64,000 nt of DNA from Prostheceraeus crozeri (taxonomy: Eukaryota; Platyhelminthes; Polycladida; Euryleptidae). Below the pieces are notes generated by a model. It was not told the origin of the DNA. It was given only the letters and a program-made list of their open reading frames with translations, and made no database searches. The stretch's first letter is position 1; the number at the start of each line of letters is the position of its first letter. The position numbers and the translations under genes were made by a program. The stretch is from NCBI GenBank assembly GCA_907163375.1, contig CAJQUW010014373.1, forward strand, positions 186,001 through 250,000, given 5' to 3'. This document shows, piece by piece, positions 26,901 through 41,900 of the stretch.

Positions 26901-29900
26901 AGTATGAGAAATCTTGTCAAGAGATCAGCGGATGTCACTTGGAATGACAGCGGAGGAGTTGGGGATTAGCGAAGACCGTCATTTTTCGGGAAGATCTGCT
27001 CATGTTTTGTGCCATGGTCAGGGAGAGATGAAAGAGACACGCCAGTTCATGTCACATCCTTCTTTTCTTACAGCCATCGTCACTGGACATGAATAACTCG
27101 AAACATTCATTCTTCCAGGGTTGTCTTGACAATTTGTAAAAGTGGATATTTATTAATGAATAGAAATTGAGCTTTGACTAAACGTGGCTCTATTGCCGGA
27201 ACCGTGACGCTTAACGACTGAAATGACTGGTTCATATTCTATAAATACTCGCACACCTATCAATGCAAACATTATGTGATCTGTTAAATTCAGCTTTCTT
27301 TACTTTTCAATCACCACATTTTGATACAGCTTTGCTCTCCTCTAGATAACATGCCTTGTTGATCAGGACATAATCGACTTCATGTTGGCTACACGTTGAG
27401 CATTTCAAATTTGAACATTTACAGATTGAATTTCTTGGAAAATTACATGTATTTTGTTCTCCATTTTTGTGAGATGCGATTTCTATACATCGATCACAAT
27501 GCCTGATTGGAAAGTTGAAAATCAAATTAAATGAACCGATTCCATCCCATGTATTCTACATAACAAGTCGGTAAAGATAACATCCACCAACTTTCACCTG
27601 ACTTTCATCCAAGTTCAAGCTTCAGGACAATTCACACGATTGCGTCACAAATAGTACGCGAAGGTATCTAACTATACCAAATTAGTTCGGAAGTCGATAA
27701 AATCGATATCTCTATCGATGAAACAGTCATATCATGGTTTGCAGTAGCACAACTCTCTCCTTCAGCAACTTTTATGTGAATAAAGGGAAGTTTATGTTGT
27801 GCGTCAAACATTGTGAGCATTTATAATCTCTGCTATATTGACAGGGAGTAAACGTTGTTGTAACTAATTGCATTGTCAAATTTGTTGGAGAAAGTAGGGA
27901 ATTAGACCTCATCGGACAGTAAATAAGAGGCAGTGGAAATGTGATGCTTGAAAGCATCAAGAAGATTCTATAGACAGGAAGTCTAATGTAGGGGATTGGA
28001 TTGTGAAGAAATGACTGATGGAAACGACTTACGATCTAGATCGTCTGACAAGTGCATTTAGGGTCAAGGTCGATGGGAAGGACAAGGAGAGCCTAATAAT
28101 ACACGTCGAGCATTCTGGGCTCGGCCACGTGAACACGAGGAACAGTGAAGCCATTTATGTGAAGCATAAACAGACTTGTGAGTGGGCCGGGCTTGGTATT
28201 TTGTTACGGACCGGGCCTGAAAATTCATTACTTCCATTTAGCCACCCTGCAGCGACCCATTAAATAATGGTTACTTTCTCAATACTAATGGTTTATAGCC
28301 AGAAATAGTCGGGAGGGGTCAGAAACTATTTTTTCATTGAGTAGTGTATAAAAAAGGTAGGAAAGATAGCGCGGTAAAATTATGCAATCCTTTAAGCATA
28401 AATTATAGAATTGGATTACAATTCTCGCATAAAAATATATAAAACAAAGAAAGAATTCACAAAAGAAATTACTGCTCCTTAAATTACGCATCATTTTCGT
28501 AAAGCTCATGACAAAAATCCAGTTAAAAGTCGCAAATTTATAGATTAAAAGTCAAATATTCATGAAATCAATCATGATGGTATAACAAGTACAGTGTTAT
28601 AAAGGTCTATGAATTACATATGACAAAAGCATTAATTACAGGCCGAGGAGCTCGAGATGAGCGGGCCAGGCCGGGCTTCGACATTTTAAATGCAGCGGGC
28701 CGGGCCTATTTACAAGTCTGAGCATAAATAACAGGACACTATTTATATCTAATTAATGTATGTATTGTTACATAAATAGCGTCAAGCTATTTATGCATGA
28801 CATAGGTGGCTTGCGGCTGGATTCCTCGCGCCTTCCGTTCATGTGAAGATTATGGAAATTTATGCGGAGGTATAAATGGAGATTATAAAATCTACAGCTG
28901 TTCAGCGAAAACAGTGTTATTTTCATTGCCGTGAGAAACAAAAGGGAGCACAACGATTTACCGAGAGTAGAATTTGACGATAAGCGCATAGAGCCGCAAT
29001 TGACTTCGTCAGATGACAGACCTACATTAATCTCAAGACAATGAAATTTTCATGTCCTTGTCCAACAATATTTTGTCCTCGACAATATGTTAACGTCAGG
29101 AATACTTCAAGTTCACAGTAGAGCATCACTTGAGCAAAATTAATTCATTAATCCAGAATGCGAAAACTTACATAGATGGTTCTTTTTGGTTAAGAACATT
29201 TAAATTTGGGCCATATTTTGCCGTCAACACGTGAAAACACAATATGAAAATATGCAACAATGAAATATGTACACGTTCAATCAATTGTGCATTGTGGGAA
29301 GTTAAGTCATCAGGGTGGATAGGCTACACTACATGTATGTACATTGTGCAAGTTATTGTACATGTGCAAGGAATATGTGTGAGCTATAATATCAGCAATC
29401 GGCCGATAATTGATTCTTTCGACCTCGGTAATTATCAGCATCGGTAAACGTCAAATTTCAGAAATCGACACATCGCTAGTTTGGAGGAACACTTTGTTGG
29501 AGGGGCATAGTCACTAAACTGGATCGTGGAAACGATAAGAGGACTGCATCCTTTATTCTTTAAAGCAAAGGAAACAGCTGGCCTCGAAGAATCGAAGAAA
29601 ACTGCAGAGGCCTATCTCAAGCAATCAGTATAGCTCCGCTATGGACAACAAGCAAGAACATAACATGATTCTAAAGACAGTGAAAAAGGGATATAACTGG
29701 AAAGAGTGGTGACTACAAATGGTGGAAGGAAGCTAAGGATGAAGCATAACAGAGAGAAACACGAGAATGGATAGGCAAATGTGAACATATCAGAGCAACC
29801 CAAAAGGAAGATGGAAGTTCATGATTACAGTCGAGGATGATGGTAGTGGCAAGCTCTGCCGCTTGCATCATCCAGCGTGAAGGTCATACCGGTCAAACTA

Positions 29901-32900
29901 GTTTAATGTGCAAGAAACTGGAGGTTCTTTTATTGTGGCATAAATACTTCGGGAGAGAATAATTTAGCTTTGAAAATTTCTTGGACATGGTCCTCCCGCC
30001 CACTGTCATTACTTATAGCTTCATATGATAGAAAACGCGAAGATAGTTTGGTCTGTGTGATTTGAAGAACACAAAAGTTTACTATTTTTCCATCTACTTT
30101 TCCTGTTAGGTACAGTGTATGTTGCTTGATCTTGTTGTTTTATAATTGATTTTCATAATGTTTGCTCACTTTGATTAAGTGATTCGGACAAAAAGGAAAG
30201 AATGTAGAGCTGGTTTCCTTCTATATGTAGCCTACACATACTATTACAAACCAAAGTTACTTTCAAAAATTGCTTTTCGCTTCAAGCTTATTTATTTCGT
30301 CCATGTTTGATTTTATTCATATTAGTACTTTTCACTGCAGTAGCTAGTTTTGGTCATCCCCACTGTTGCTGTTAATCATGTGATTTTTGTTCTACAAATG
30401 ACGGAATCGTTCGGGAGACATTGACGGAATGACTGTGACCAAGTCGATCCAAACAATCGGAGCATTCAAATTTACACAATGGAAGGAAACTCAAAACACA
30501 ACCCGTGCGGTTCCTGGGACTTATAAGAATAGGACAGACGTTTCCCTGCGTGTCGAAAGAGGTGACTAAAAGGGGCCTTTTGCCACTGCAGGTCTGGTGT
30601 TGGCAGTTTGATGTCTTATCCCCATTGTCTTTCCTCAGTGGTTATACTAAGTTGATGTTGCGGGGATCCTGACAGCCGAATCCTGGCTGTTGGAATTTGC
30701 ACCAAAGCTCTTTGAGCTTCTTCCCCTGTGGCATATCTGGCTATACATTGTCCAAAGTCACCTCAGCGATTGCCGCCGCCACTCTTCGGAGGTAAGGTGT
30801 GGGGTGGGACCATTGCGATTGCTGTCTCTCGCAGTCAATGCTGTTCACCATGTGTGAACAGCTTTGTCTCGGGTAAGGCAGCACCCCGGTGACATCGGAA
30901 TGGCCATCTCCTTCACGGGCCACTCCTCGTCAGCAGTAGGCATTTATTTGCTGACTGGGTGTGTCGCTTCGTATTGTCTAGATACGAAGCCTCCTATCCG
31001 CTGGACGGAGCCGGGTAAAACAATAACTTGAAACATATGAAGAACAAATGCCACAACATGCATGGAATGACTGACGTTTCGTGAAACACGTACATTCGCG
31101 AATTCTGCTTCCAAAGTCTTCTTCGCGTTTTCAAAGAGAATATTGCGAAAATGCTTTATATACCTTTCATAATTCAAATAAAAATAGGAACTGATTCCTG
31201 CTACTCATCTTCGCATCGTTCTGGCTTGCTAGACTAAGCCGAAACATCGCCCATGAAGATCATGGAAACTGCAAATATCTCTCATTTCTCATCATCTGTT
31301 AGAGTGTTACTAAGCTTCATGATTCTGAGATTGACTTTGCTAAGAGTGACTGATTGGTGTGACGACTGACTATTTCATCATTTCTGTACACATGATGTAA
31401 TCCTGTCAGATAACATTGATGTACTTCTATCATGATTGTGTGTTCGTGATCGAGTAAACGCTAATGCGTGAGGGATTCAATGAAGAACAAAGACCATTCT
31501 CATTCATCCATAGGGAATATTGAAGCCAGCAGCAGCTTTATTTCTTTCCGCAGAAAAGTGTTGATTTGAAAAAAACTGACATACAGTCGAAGCCACCTAC
31601 ACGGATTCATCTCCTCTTGCCGACATTTCTGACCATGTCAAACTTTCCGAGCATTAATGCTTCATTTAGGCCCGCGGTGCGCAGCCTGATGACTTTCGAG
31701 CAGCCCGAGTTCTTCAACCGGCAATTTCCAAAATAAGTGAAGAACAAGTATAACGACCAAAACGTCAATTCTATCATTCATGTGATGGCTCTACAAATGA
31801 AACCGAGCTTTCTCGTCTGAGCAGAAAAATCAAGAAAGGGTTACATCTAGTCATTGGATGTTTATTTATGTACTGTCGATATAGCTGCATCCTTTTCAAA
31901 GAATAGGATCGCATCTTTTCTGATATTTTTCTCTAATTTGACTTCGTTGAACAATTTTGATTAAATCTTAGCGCAGTGGTAGGCTACTAATATGACATTC
32001 ATAACATGAATTTTCTCTAAATTTGTATTGCACTGAATTTTATCAATAAATCAAAGTAATCTTGTTTTTTTTCAATGACTTTCCTTGATATCATTTTTGA
32101 AAAATAAGACTCGCAAATAGATTCTTTTTGCCAGAGTTGGCTTATGCCGGAAGAATGACTTGATAAAACGGAATGACAGGGAGAATGATATACCTGCAGA
32201 ATTGGGCTGAAAATTCAGTTTAAATTTGAATGCGGCCTGAAATGGATACTTTTCGTCTTCCATTTTATTGTCTATAATATAAGGTCTGACTCTCACAGCT
32301 TGAATCAGTCCGCTGAATCGTCACCCAAATGTATTTGTATGAGATTTAACAGAGTAGACAGAAGGTTGTGACCCCTAATAAATTCAATCAATAATTCAAT
32401 AGCAACAATAATGAATGAAGTGCAACAATTAAGGAGACTGTACAAGAAATCAACTCATTAATAGCAACTTAGATATTAATCTGTTAATTGTTGATGTTTC
32501 CTGTGATCGGTACACATACATAAATGTTTCAATATTACACAATGTTTGGTAGAAACAACTGAATTATGAATGAGTTGACGTGCTTCGTCTGATCCATTCA
32601 CTGTCATAATGGCATGGATAGAAGCTAATGAATACTTACCATCGAAGATATCAGCGCTGTTTCCACCATTGTCCTCCTATAAATAGGTAATGTGATGTGA
32701 GTATGATTGTATTCGAAAAAGAAATCATTTGAACTTGCATCAATGCCAGAACGGGCGAATGAATTAACTTGTCCGAAGATGTTTGAGGACCATTAAATTA
32801 ACGCTTGTTATTCCTGAATATTTTCAATTCAGTCTTAATTATATTGAATCATGCAAATAGACATATTAGTGACGCTGAATTACCTCCCCTCGATCAATGT

Positions 32901-35900
32901 GCGCCCTCTTCTAACTGGTGACGCCAAAAAGTAACTGCATTCACTTGAAGCACTTCCATGGTGAAAAATCACTATGGTAAGTAAAACACATGCGTGTGCC
33001 AATTCCTAGAACATACATTTCATATGAAAAGCCGGCAGATTATCATTTGATGTTGCATGGGGATTCATGCGCGGAAAATCATGGGAAACGATTCATCAAT
33101 TCAATTGTTGGAGGAGCCCAAACAAAAACGATGTTCTGCTCAAAACCGTATAATCAAGGCCTTTCGACCGTCACCGACGATCATTATCAAGACACTGACA
33201 CTGCTATTGAGATCATAGTTCAGTTCACAAACATGCATGCATGACGTCACAGAACATGGAACGCAAAAGACACGAAAAAATGATGAAGACAAATGGATGC
33301 AAATAATGGCATGAAGCACGAGAGAAAGACACTAGCAAGAGACCGCAAACAACAATGAAAGTTAATAAATTATAGAAACAAAAAAAACAAAAATTTTTTT
33401 ACTGTAATTTTTTGTTTCTATAATTTATTAACTTTTATTGTTGTTTGCAGTCTCTTGCTAGTGTCTTTCTCTCGTTGCTTCTCTTTCTCTTCATGCCATT
33501 ATTTGCATCCATTTATCTTCATCATTTATTCGTGTCTTTTGCGTTCCATGTTCTGTGACGTCATGCATACATGTTTGTGAATTGAACTATGATCTCAATA
33601 GCAGTGTCAGTGTCTTGATAATGATCGTCGGTGACGGTCGAAAGGCCTTGATTATACGGTTTTGAGCAGAACATCGCTTTTGTTTGGGCTCCTCCAACAA
33701 TTGAAAAAATGGAGATTCATAGCTTTTAATGAAACTTTCATTCTGACAATCTTGTTACAGACTAACGTCGACAAAGGAAAGGCATTAGAAAGATTCAAGA
33801 AAATATAATGATGAAAATGCAGTTAAGTAATTCTTTGTTATCAGATAGGTGGTCCTTCAAATTTCATGGAATTTTTGAAAGCAGCAGTAAGCAGAGAACA
33901 TTCACAGCTTGGGGATGCTCATGAATTACTGAATCTCTTTGTGCAATGATGTAACATCTCGTTTGTTCTTATAAGATTAGTAAAGCAGCTTTCCCTTTAG
34001 AGCTACTATCTTTTGCTTTGCTGAAAAAAGACTTAGAAATCATTGGAGCATTCCTTGTTTTACTAAATATTAAGCACCGTGTCATATTTTTTTGACGCAC
34101 TATTCTTACTTATCATTCAACTTTGAAATATATTTCACCGAACCGGCCTTGTCTATCAATCAGTCATAAATGATCAGATTTGAAACTTGTGTACCTGCAC
34201 ATACTGCACTCTAGAGTAAAGTAACAACACAATTGTAAAACATCATTACACTGTTTTGATGGTAGAAGTGGATATCTATCAATATTAATTTCTTAGTATA
34301 GAGAAACTTAATGAATTTGGTTGATTCCACTTTGTGTTTTTATTTAACCAGCTCGAGTTCTACTTAATGCACCACGCATTCTCCGAATCGTCAAGTTAAA
34401 ATCATTTACAAATCACAGCAAAGTTTTCAGAGACTGCAACTCGTGGGTTTGAAACTGCAGGAACTCAAACTAAGAATGCTATTGAATTGTCTTCGGTTAT
34501 TGGACAAATTTTATCATTCGCATTCATGATTGTCGCAATCACTCGTTAACAAATAATTCAAATTAGAGGATTCCTTACAACAAATTATTATCGAAGTACC
34601 CGCTTGAGTACAAAAAGTATAACAGATCTATGTTAGATCGCAACAGAAGGCAGAAAAACAAAACAAAATACATTTTATGATCTAAACAGATCAATTAGAC
34701 AGTATATATATAGACAAACTGATGAATTTCGAATGTCAGATAGGGTTTGTGTAATGCGTTGTCATCACTAATTTTCGCAGGTATCAGTGCACTATGAAGT
34801 GATAATCGAAAATAAGAATTTCTGATAGACATGTATATAAGACACTCAATCTTCAATTGATAATACAGTAATACCTGAGAAGTTTTATAAAAGAAATAGT
34901 AACACCAGTAACAACACATCACAAATTTGGCATTCTGAATTCAGCAACTTGATTTTAAAGCTCATTCATTGTAAATGGATATGTTATAACAACATGCAAA
35001 ATTATGTAAATTTCAAGCTACTTGCTGAAGGACTGATGGATCAAAAGCTTTAGATGGTGGGAAATTTATAAGTTGGTCATTCGTGAGAAGTTTTGTCATA
35101 CAATTGCTCTATATCCTCGCCAATTTTAAGCTCCGACACTAACCTACTAGGATGTCAAAGTTTAGCGAGATCACTTGATGTACTGTCACTTCGGATTTGC
35201 ACACATTCTGATTGGAGCAAATGAATGACCGTGAGTTGAGGTAACAAACCAAATGTTCTACTGAACAGTGAAGTCCTTATGTTCATAAGCTTTGCTTCTT
35301 AACGGTGCCTCTCTTGACATTTGTCAGGAGGGTGTCATCAAGAGAATAACATTATTGTAGCACATGTTTCGAGCTTCGATAATATTTTGGGGGTGCCAAA
35401 TGTAAAATCAGATGATTTTGATCAGCTTAATATAATAAGCTATTACAATCAATCTCCAGAGACAATAGCCTAAATTCGATATATCTAAGATAGATTACAC
35501 CATCTCATAATACACGCAGCGTTCCCAAACTGTGCTTTTTCTACTATTTGCACTTAAGGCATTGAACTAAAGAATATTCAACTAGCTAGCTGTGACAAAC
35601 CATCGATATATGATTGTGGATGAGTGGTCAAACGCAAAAATATATGTGGCAAAAAGTGAAATACTATAATAATGATCCAATGATCACTGCTGAGTACATT
35701 GAAATTTTCACGCATTGAAAATCAACTTCAATTTCAATTCGCAATGAACACATACATGAATATGTAGATTATCTGATAAACTGATTTATAAGCATCATTC
35801 AAATATCCCTACAAAATCATTGCAATTGGTGCATCCCGCAATATACAATCTTGAATCAGGTAAGCGACCAGCACTCCAGCATGCTTATGCATTGCAATAG

Positions 35901-38900
35901 TGTCAAGTTTGCAAGAACGTATCTGGCGACTTAATCACTATTTGATCGTCATTCACTGGCGGTCTTATCAAAATTACAAAGGCAAATGAAAAATAGTGAA
36001 GAAACTCCATATTCTGCTGGATGAAATGGAATTAAATCTGTACAATAGTCCGGCAGACAGCAAGAGTTTCTGCAGGGAACGAGCCCGAAAATGAGACTTC
36101 CACAGAATGATGTACACCATTTTGGCTACAATAAATGCATCTGTCGAGTTCTAACCGGTTCCTGTTATTGTCAGACCGGATCAAAGAAAACATGTAAATC
36201 CAATGGGAAGCAATCTAAGGTTTCCTAACTTAAGGTTCTAAACTTACATTTGCCAGTGCGTTCTGTGATTAAGTGAGAAGAACCAAATATAGAGCCATAA
36301 TTTTTAGTGTGGAATGTCTTCGAATCACTTTCCATCATGTGTATACAAGCACATGTATGTGTTATTATCATGCTACTGATCGTTGATAACCGCATGCAAG
36401 CAAGAATGTTGATAAATTTCAGTACGGCAGCCAGAACGAGTTTCTGCAGGGAACGAGGCCGAAATTCCTCTTCTTGCCAGACACGACCAAAGAAAAACAC
36501 ATGTTAATCCAATAGGACGCAGATTCCAGTTTTTGGTTAAGATGAAATTTCCTATGTATTCTCTTGTCAAGTGAAAAGCACTAAGTCCAATGCCACAATT
36601 TTTGGCATGATTCATCTTCAGGTCATCTCCTATCATGTGTATGTTATATTTTCATGCTTCTGATTGTCAATGCATGCGTGAATTTGGTTACATGTTGACT
36701 AAAGTGCTCAAAATGCTTCTTTTTGCCGAAATTAGGATGCTTGCCAAATCTGAAGGTGTGTTAAGCCTCATAGAAAAAAAGTTCCAGAACATGATAAAAA
36801 ATGACCTGAAGACTCTAGATTTAGAATTTTCACTTAATCAGGGAAATCATAGAAAAATTCATTTTAACCAAAAACTGCAATCTGCATCCCATTGGATCAA
36901 CATATGTTTCTCTTTGATCCTTCCTGACAAGAAGAGGAAACAGCTAGAACTCTGAAGACGCGCAGATTCGTAGTAGGCATAGGGTGTACATCATTCTGTG
37001 AATGTCATTTTCGTCCTCGTTCTGGCTGCCGGACTATGTGACTGCAATTTGGTTAAATGTCGATTTGCAGAACATTTCAATCTGCTTCCCATTGGTTTTA
37101 CAAGTGTTCTGACGAGGAACCTGGAAGCACTCGGCAGACGCGGAGTTTGGTAGTAGCGATGCAGTGTATCACGTTTGGAGAATGTCTTATTTTCGGCTTT
37201 GTTCCCTGCAGAAACTCACTGGAGCACAAGCAACTAACATGAAAAATATTCATTTTAAACATAGATGGCATTGAGAGACGATCTGTTTACTAGCAGTGAA
37301 TGAGCAACAAAATGCAACCATCATTTGTGTTCTATCAGTATTGAAACATTGTTGGATTTTCGCCAGACACCTTCCACACAGTTCTTTACTAACCAAGTCA
37401 ACAGGATGGGTCTGAAACACAAAGACATCAGTTTCACGTTTATAAACATTTCGCTTAAAATCTTATGCAATCTTGAGAAACACAAGAAGCTTTACAAATA
37501 ATCAGGATGCACTTTCATAATTAATCCATTTGTTTGTGCTATTCACTGTCATGTGATAGCGCATTCCACATTGTCATGCACCGTTGTGAAGATCTTGCTG
37601 AGGGTAGACAGCAGGTAAGAGGGTGGCAGGTTAAAACTGCTACTAAGGGCTTCTCTCCATGGACAATTAACCTTCCAGTCCCTGAATGAAATGCTCAGAT
37701 AATGCGAATGAGGAACAAATTACTTTTACAGATTATCTCCTTTTATTATATTTTGAGGCAGATTGCAATGAATGACAGGTTCGGCATATAAATAGATGAC
37801 ATGACTCTCACTGTCAACTACCACAGAGCGCAGTTTTCATTCTATTCAGAATTTTCGGTAGCTCTTATCGATCACCGGTGTCTGTTGATATGAATATTCG
37901 AACTTTGCACAATATTATCTTAACAAAAGAAGCAGTCGGTTCATTCATCTTTTCACGACAGTGGACTGTCGTATAGTAAGTGGTGTAGTCATGGATCGTG
38001 ATCATGAACCGAACAATATCATTTGAAGTAAGTTAGCACTGACGAAGAATAATCTCGTTAGTCATACAGTAACTGAAAAGTGCTATCTTCCTTATCTCGC
38101 CCTTCCAATTGGCACTCATGTGTAAATCATGCTTGTAAACTGTTTTGGTCCTCCTCGCTTTTTCCATGTGCGAGGCATCCATCTATGAAGTAGATGAGAC
38201 CATTAGAAAAGTGATGGTTGTTATATCATTGTCATTCACGGTTTTGTATACATTTTTGATAGATTTATTGTACGCATTTTTGTCAAGTCTTTTCCTATTG
38301 GCTTCAAGTCCCGGTGGGGCCTACAATATACCGTAGTGCTGCTCTTTCATATTCTTCTGTCTATAACCCATGTATTAAGAATTAGCAAGTAGTAGCAGAG
38401 CCTTTGTCATAATTGGTATCCAAAGTCAAATGCGTCAATGTCAAGGCACACCGCCAATGCGGGAATGATCGTCGTATCAAGATTGGATAAAGGAGATCGA
38501 AATATGGCAGATACTCACTGATCTAGGGAAGGAGAAACAAGGACCTGTCTTGCTGCTGTCCCTGCGTGGGATGTCACGTGAAGCTGCACACGAACTTGAC
38601 ACCTCCAAGATTTGTGATGAAACCGGTGTTTCAGAAATGTGTTATATCATATGTTTTAAAAGAACACGGATCAGCTAGCTTTTGAGGCATATGAAAGATT
38701 TGAAGCACTCTCTCGTTCGCCTGACACATCTATGTCAGCTACTAAGCAGATTTCGATCTTTTGTACAGCCAAGTGAAGAAGTTTGGTATGTTATGCCTGA
38801 AGAAGCTTTGGCGTATCGGCCTCTGAAGAGTGCCAACTTAACTCCCAGTTAAGACAAATTAGCCGGAGCTGCGATATTCACCCTGACATACTCAGACATG

Positions 38901-41900
38901 AAGGATTGTTTGAAGAAAGTTGTTGGTCAAACTGTTATGTCTCCTGTGTCAACTGCTTCTGACAAGGTGAGTGTAAAAAGTGAAGTGCTGAAAAAATATG
39001 AATATATGTGTGAAGTATGTGTCGGAAAGCCATGGTTATTTAGGACGTGGTTATCGACGCCACTATGATGTACGTGGTGCATCTTCAAGAAGGAATCCAA
39101 TCGACGAAGAAAAATCAATCCTAAGAACCGCAATAGAGAAATAAGTACTTGTGCAGTTTGTGGATCACGTTATCACTCGGCTGCCGATTGCCCTGATCGT
39201 GATAAATCTGATGAAGAGGAAGTACGTGTTACGCTGATGGCTAGCATAGATGCGTCATCCAAAAACGATTGTTTAGGTTTTGCACTCCTCGATTCGGTCT
39301 ACACAACGACAGTCTGTGGGGAAAGATGGTTCACATGCTATATTTAGAGTTTGTCGGATGAGAGGAAATCCATTCTTCCAAAACAATTTTCAGATTTAGA
39401 GATGGTGAACGTAGAGTATCTATGAAGCGAATGAAAATCTCATGCGAAATCGTTGGATAGAAGATTTTCATAGAAACTGGAATCGTCTCATGTGATTTAC
39501 CGATGTTGGTTAGTGAAGAGGAAATGAAAAAGGCAGGTGCAATGATATATTTGATTTCACAACTGATCAGATTACCATATTCGGCAAAGTGGTGAAGGCC
39601 ATCGTGAACGATGCTGGACATTATTGCATTCAATTAGGTCCAAATCCTGAAAAGAAAAGATGCTGATTACACTCACTGATGAAGATAAAGAAGAAAACTT
39701 GAGCATCGCTACAAAGCATCGCAAACAGTTCGTCCATGCTAGTGCCAAACGGATTGGACAACTTCTCCAACAGGCGGGGAAGAAAACGGAAAAAACGGTC
39801 CTGAAAGTCACAAATCACATAACTTGACTTTTAGACACAACCTCGACGGTAGTCATGGTCATAAGGACAACGTAACAGATTAAGGCATATATATTTTGCA
39901 ACCAGATTACATAGCAATGATAACATTTTCAGCTGCAATACATACATCACTGTGCTTCGATTTTTCAGAAGCTCAAGTAAGTAGGCTTAACATGCAGTGT
40001 AACAGAGCAATCCTCCCAAACGGCACAAAATCAAGTCAAGCTACGTGATGAGTTATGTAAATGTTGAATCTCTGCAGCTGCATTGTTTGCATGTGCATTT
40101 CAGCGTGCATCTTTTACTGTTGCATCAGTAGCACATGATCCCCAACAGCAATGCAAATTTCAATAGCAAAAAAATGGGGTTAGTGTAGGCTTATATTGGA
40201 GATGGTTGACTCCAGATGACTAGCCTACATATGCCCAAGATTGCAAATATCAGTTAATCATGCATGATGCCGTGCATCATTAATGATCAAAGGATGAAAT
40301 AAAATAAGTCATGGTATTCGACTTTCTCGGAGGCCGATTACTAGGTTAGTAACGTTGTATATATTATAACGTTGTGTATTTATATTTATCAACCAAAAAG
40401 TTGAGGTTCAGACAGCTTGAGTGTCAGGAGATAGATGATTCACTGAACTCCTTCGATGGAAATGCTGCACTGTATGGTTTCTTCAGTCTCATCCATCATC
40501 AAAATATGAATAACAGAATCCCTTCATGCAGCTGTTGTCTGAGTTCCGCCCTTACTATCGATGTTAGCGTAGCTGGAATTAAATAGATACTTTACTGATG
40601 GTCAGTGATTTTTATCACAAACTTAGTGTATGACTTCTTTTTCGGCAAATTGGGTACTCGCATAAGAACACCGGGAGAAAAGCAGGATGAGTTATGCTGC
40701 TGATGAATAGATAGTGATGCTCTTCTTTAAGTGATATCCACAATTTTTCAACTACACAGCCTCCTTTCTTTCTTCTTCGTAGTTGTATTGAGACTTTCAG
40801 GTGATGTGATTATTATCTACATTTTGAGAGCAAGATCAATGATTGAGAAATGCGGCTCGAGACTGGTCTGCACAAAATGCACAAATCTAATACAATAAAT
40901 TTTAAGCATCGGCAAACTAGGTAAACTGACGTGTTTCTATCACACCAGAAACACATTCAATTTTCTAAAAAGACCAGTTACAGATCGTTTCAAAGATAAT
41001 TGCACAAACGTTAACCCGCTTACAAATATAGACTAAATTTTCGTGTAGAAGTCCTCGTTCAATTTTAAACGATGTGCCATATGAAACCTGAGTGATGTTC
41101 CATTATAGATTATTTTGACATACATTTTACTTCTTGAGTGGTCAGTTGTGTTCAGTAGACCCTTCAAAGAAAATTACACGCTTTCTTTGATGCAGGATCT
41201 CAACATGACAACAAAATTTTTTAATGAAAGTTAACAAATTTTGTAAGCCATCATTCATCTTCATCATGATAAGATATTAATATTCTTTGAATGTACAAAG
41301 AGAAACAGCATCAATCAGTTTTAACAAAAATATTGCTACTAAAATAACATCTGGCGCGATTTTTCATTGATGAAGATGATCAATTCTTCATGTGAAATGC
41401 TGCGTTTAGAGCATTTAGTCTGTTCGGTCAGTTGTGGTCAGCAGACAAAACTTGTTTAGTTTTTGGTCAATTCATTCACCGATACCTACAGACGGAAAAA
41501 CAAAACAATCACCATTGATTCAGACGCGTGTTAAGGTTTCCGATGAAATAGCCTATTTTTTCGAATTTCGAAAACATTTGAGTTTTAATCAATTAACACT
41601 TTAACCTGATTTTGCACTGTCGCGTTAACAATGATTTTAGCGGCCCAACCTTCATTGTAGCAAAGCTGACGTTTTCGAGTTTGGGATCAAAAGAATGCTG
41701 ATGTTATCAGCTCAAAGAATACGTAAGTTTTATTAAGATCGGCCTATCCGTTCACTGGCAAACTTCTAATTCATCTTATTCCCAGCCTAAATTCATTTGG
41801 TGAGTCATCACTTCCCTCGGTTGATGTCACAAGATTTCGAAACACTGATCTACAGACGGAGCCGTCTGTCTGCACCTGTTCGCAAAGAATAGCAATTCAG

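Noticed and set aside
27307..27525. Minus-strand cysteine-rich 72-codon frame
   Set aside because: Cysteine spacing matches no zinc or extracellular domain I know; no signal peptide or splice context.
30944..31177. Minus-strand frame starting MNYERYIKHF with a charged helix-like run
   Set aside because: No motif or splice support, and it runs into the GC-rich repeat block.
36635..36955. 106-codon plus-strand frame
   Set aside because: Lies wholly within the symmetric repeat units; no protein family resemblance.
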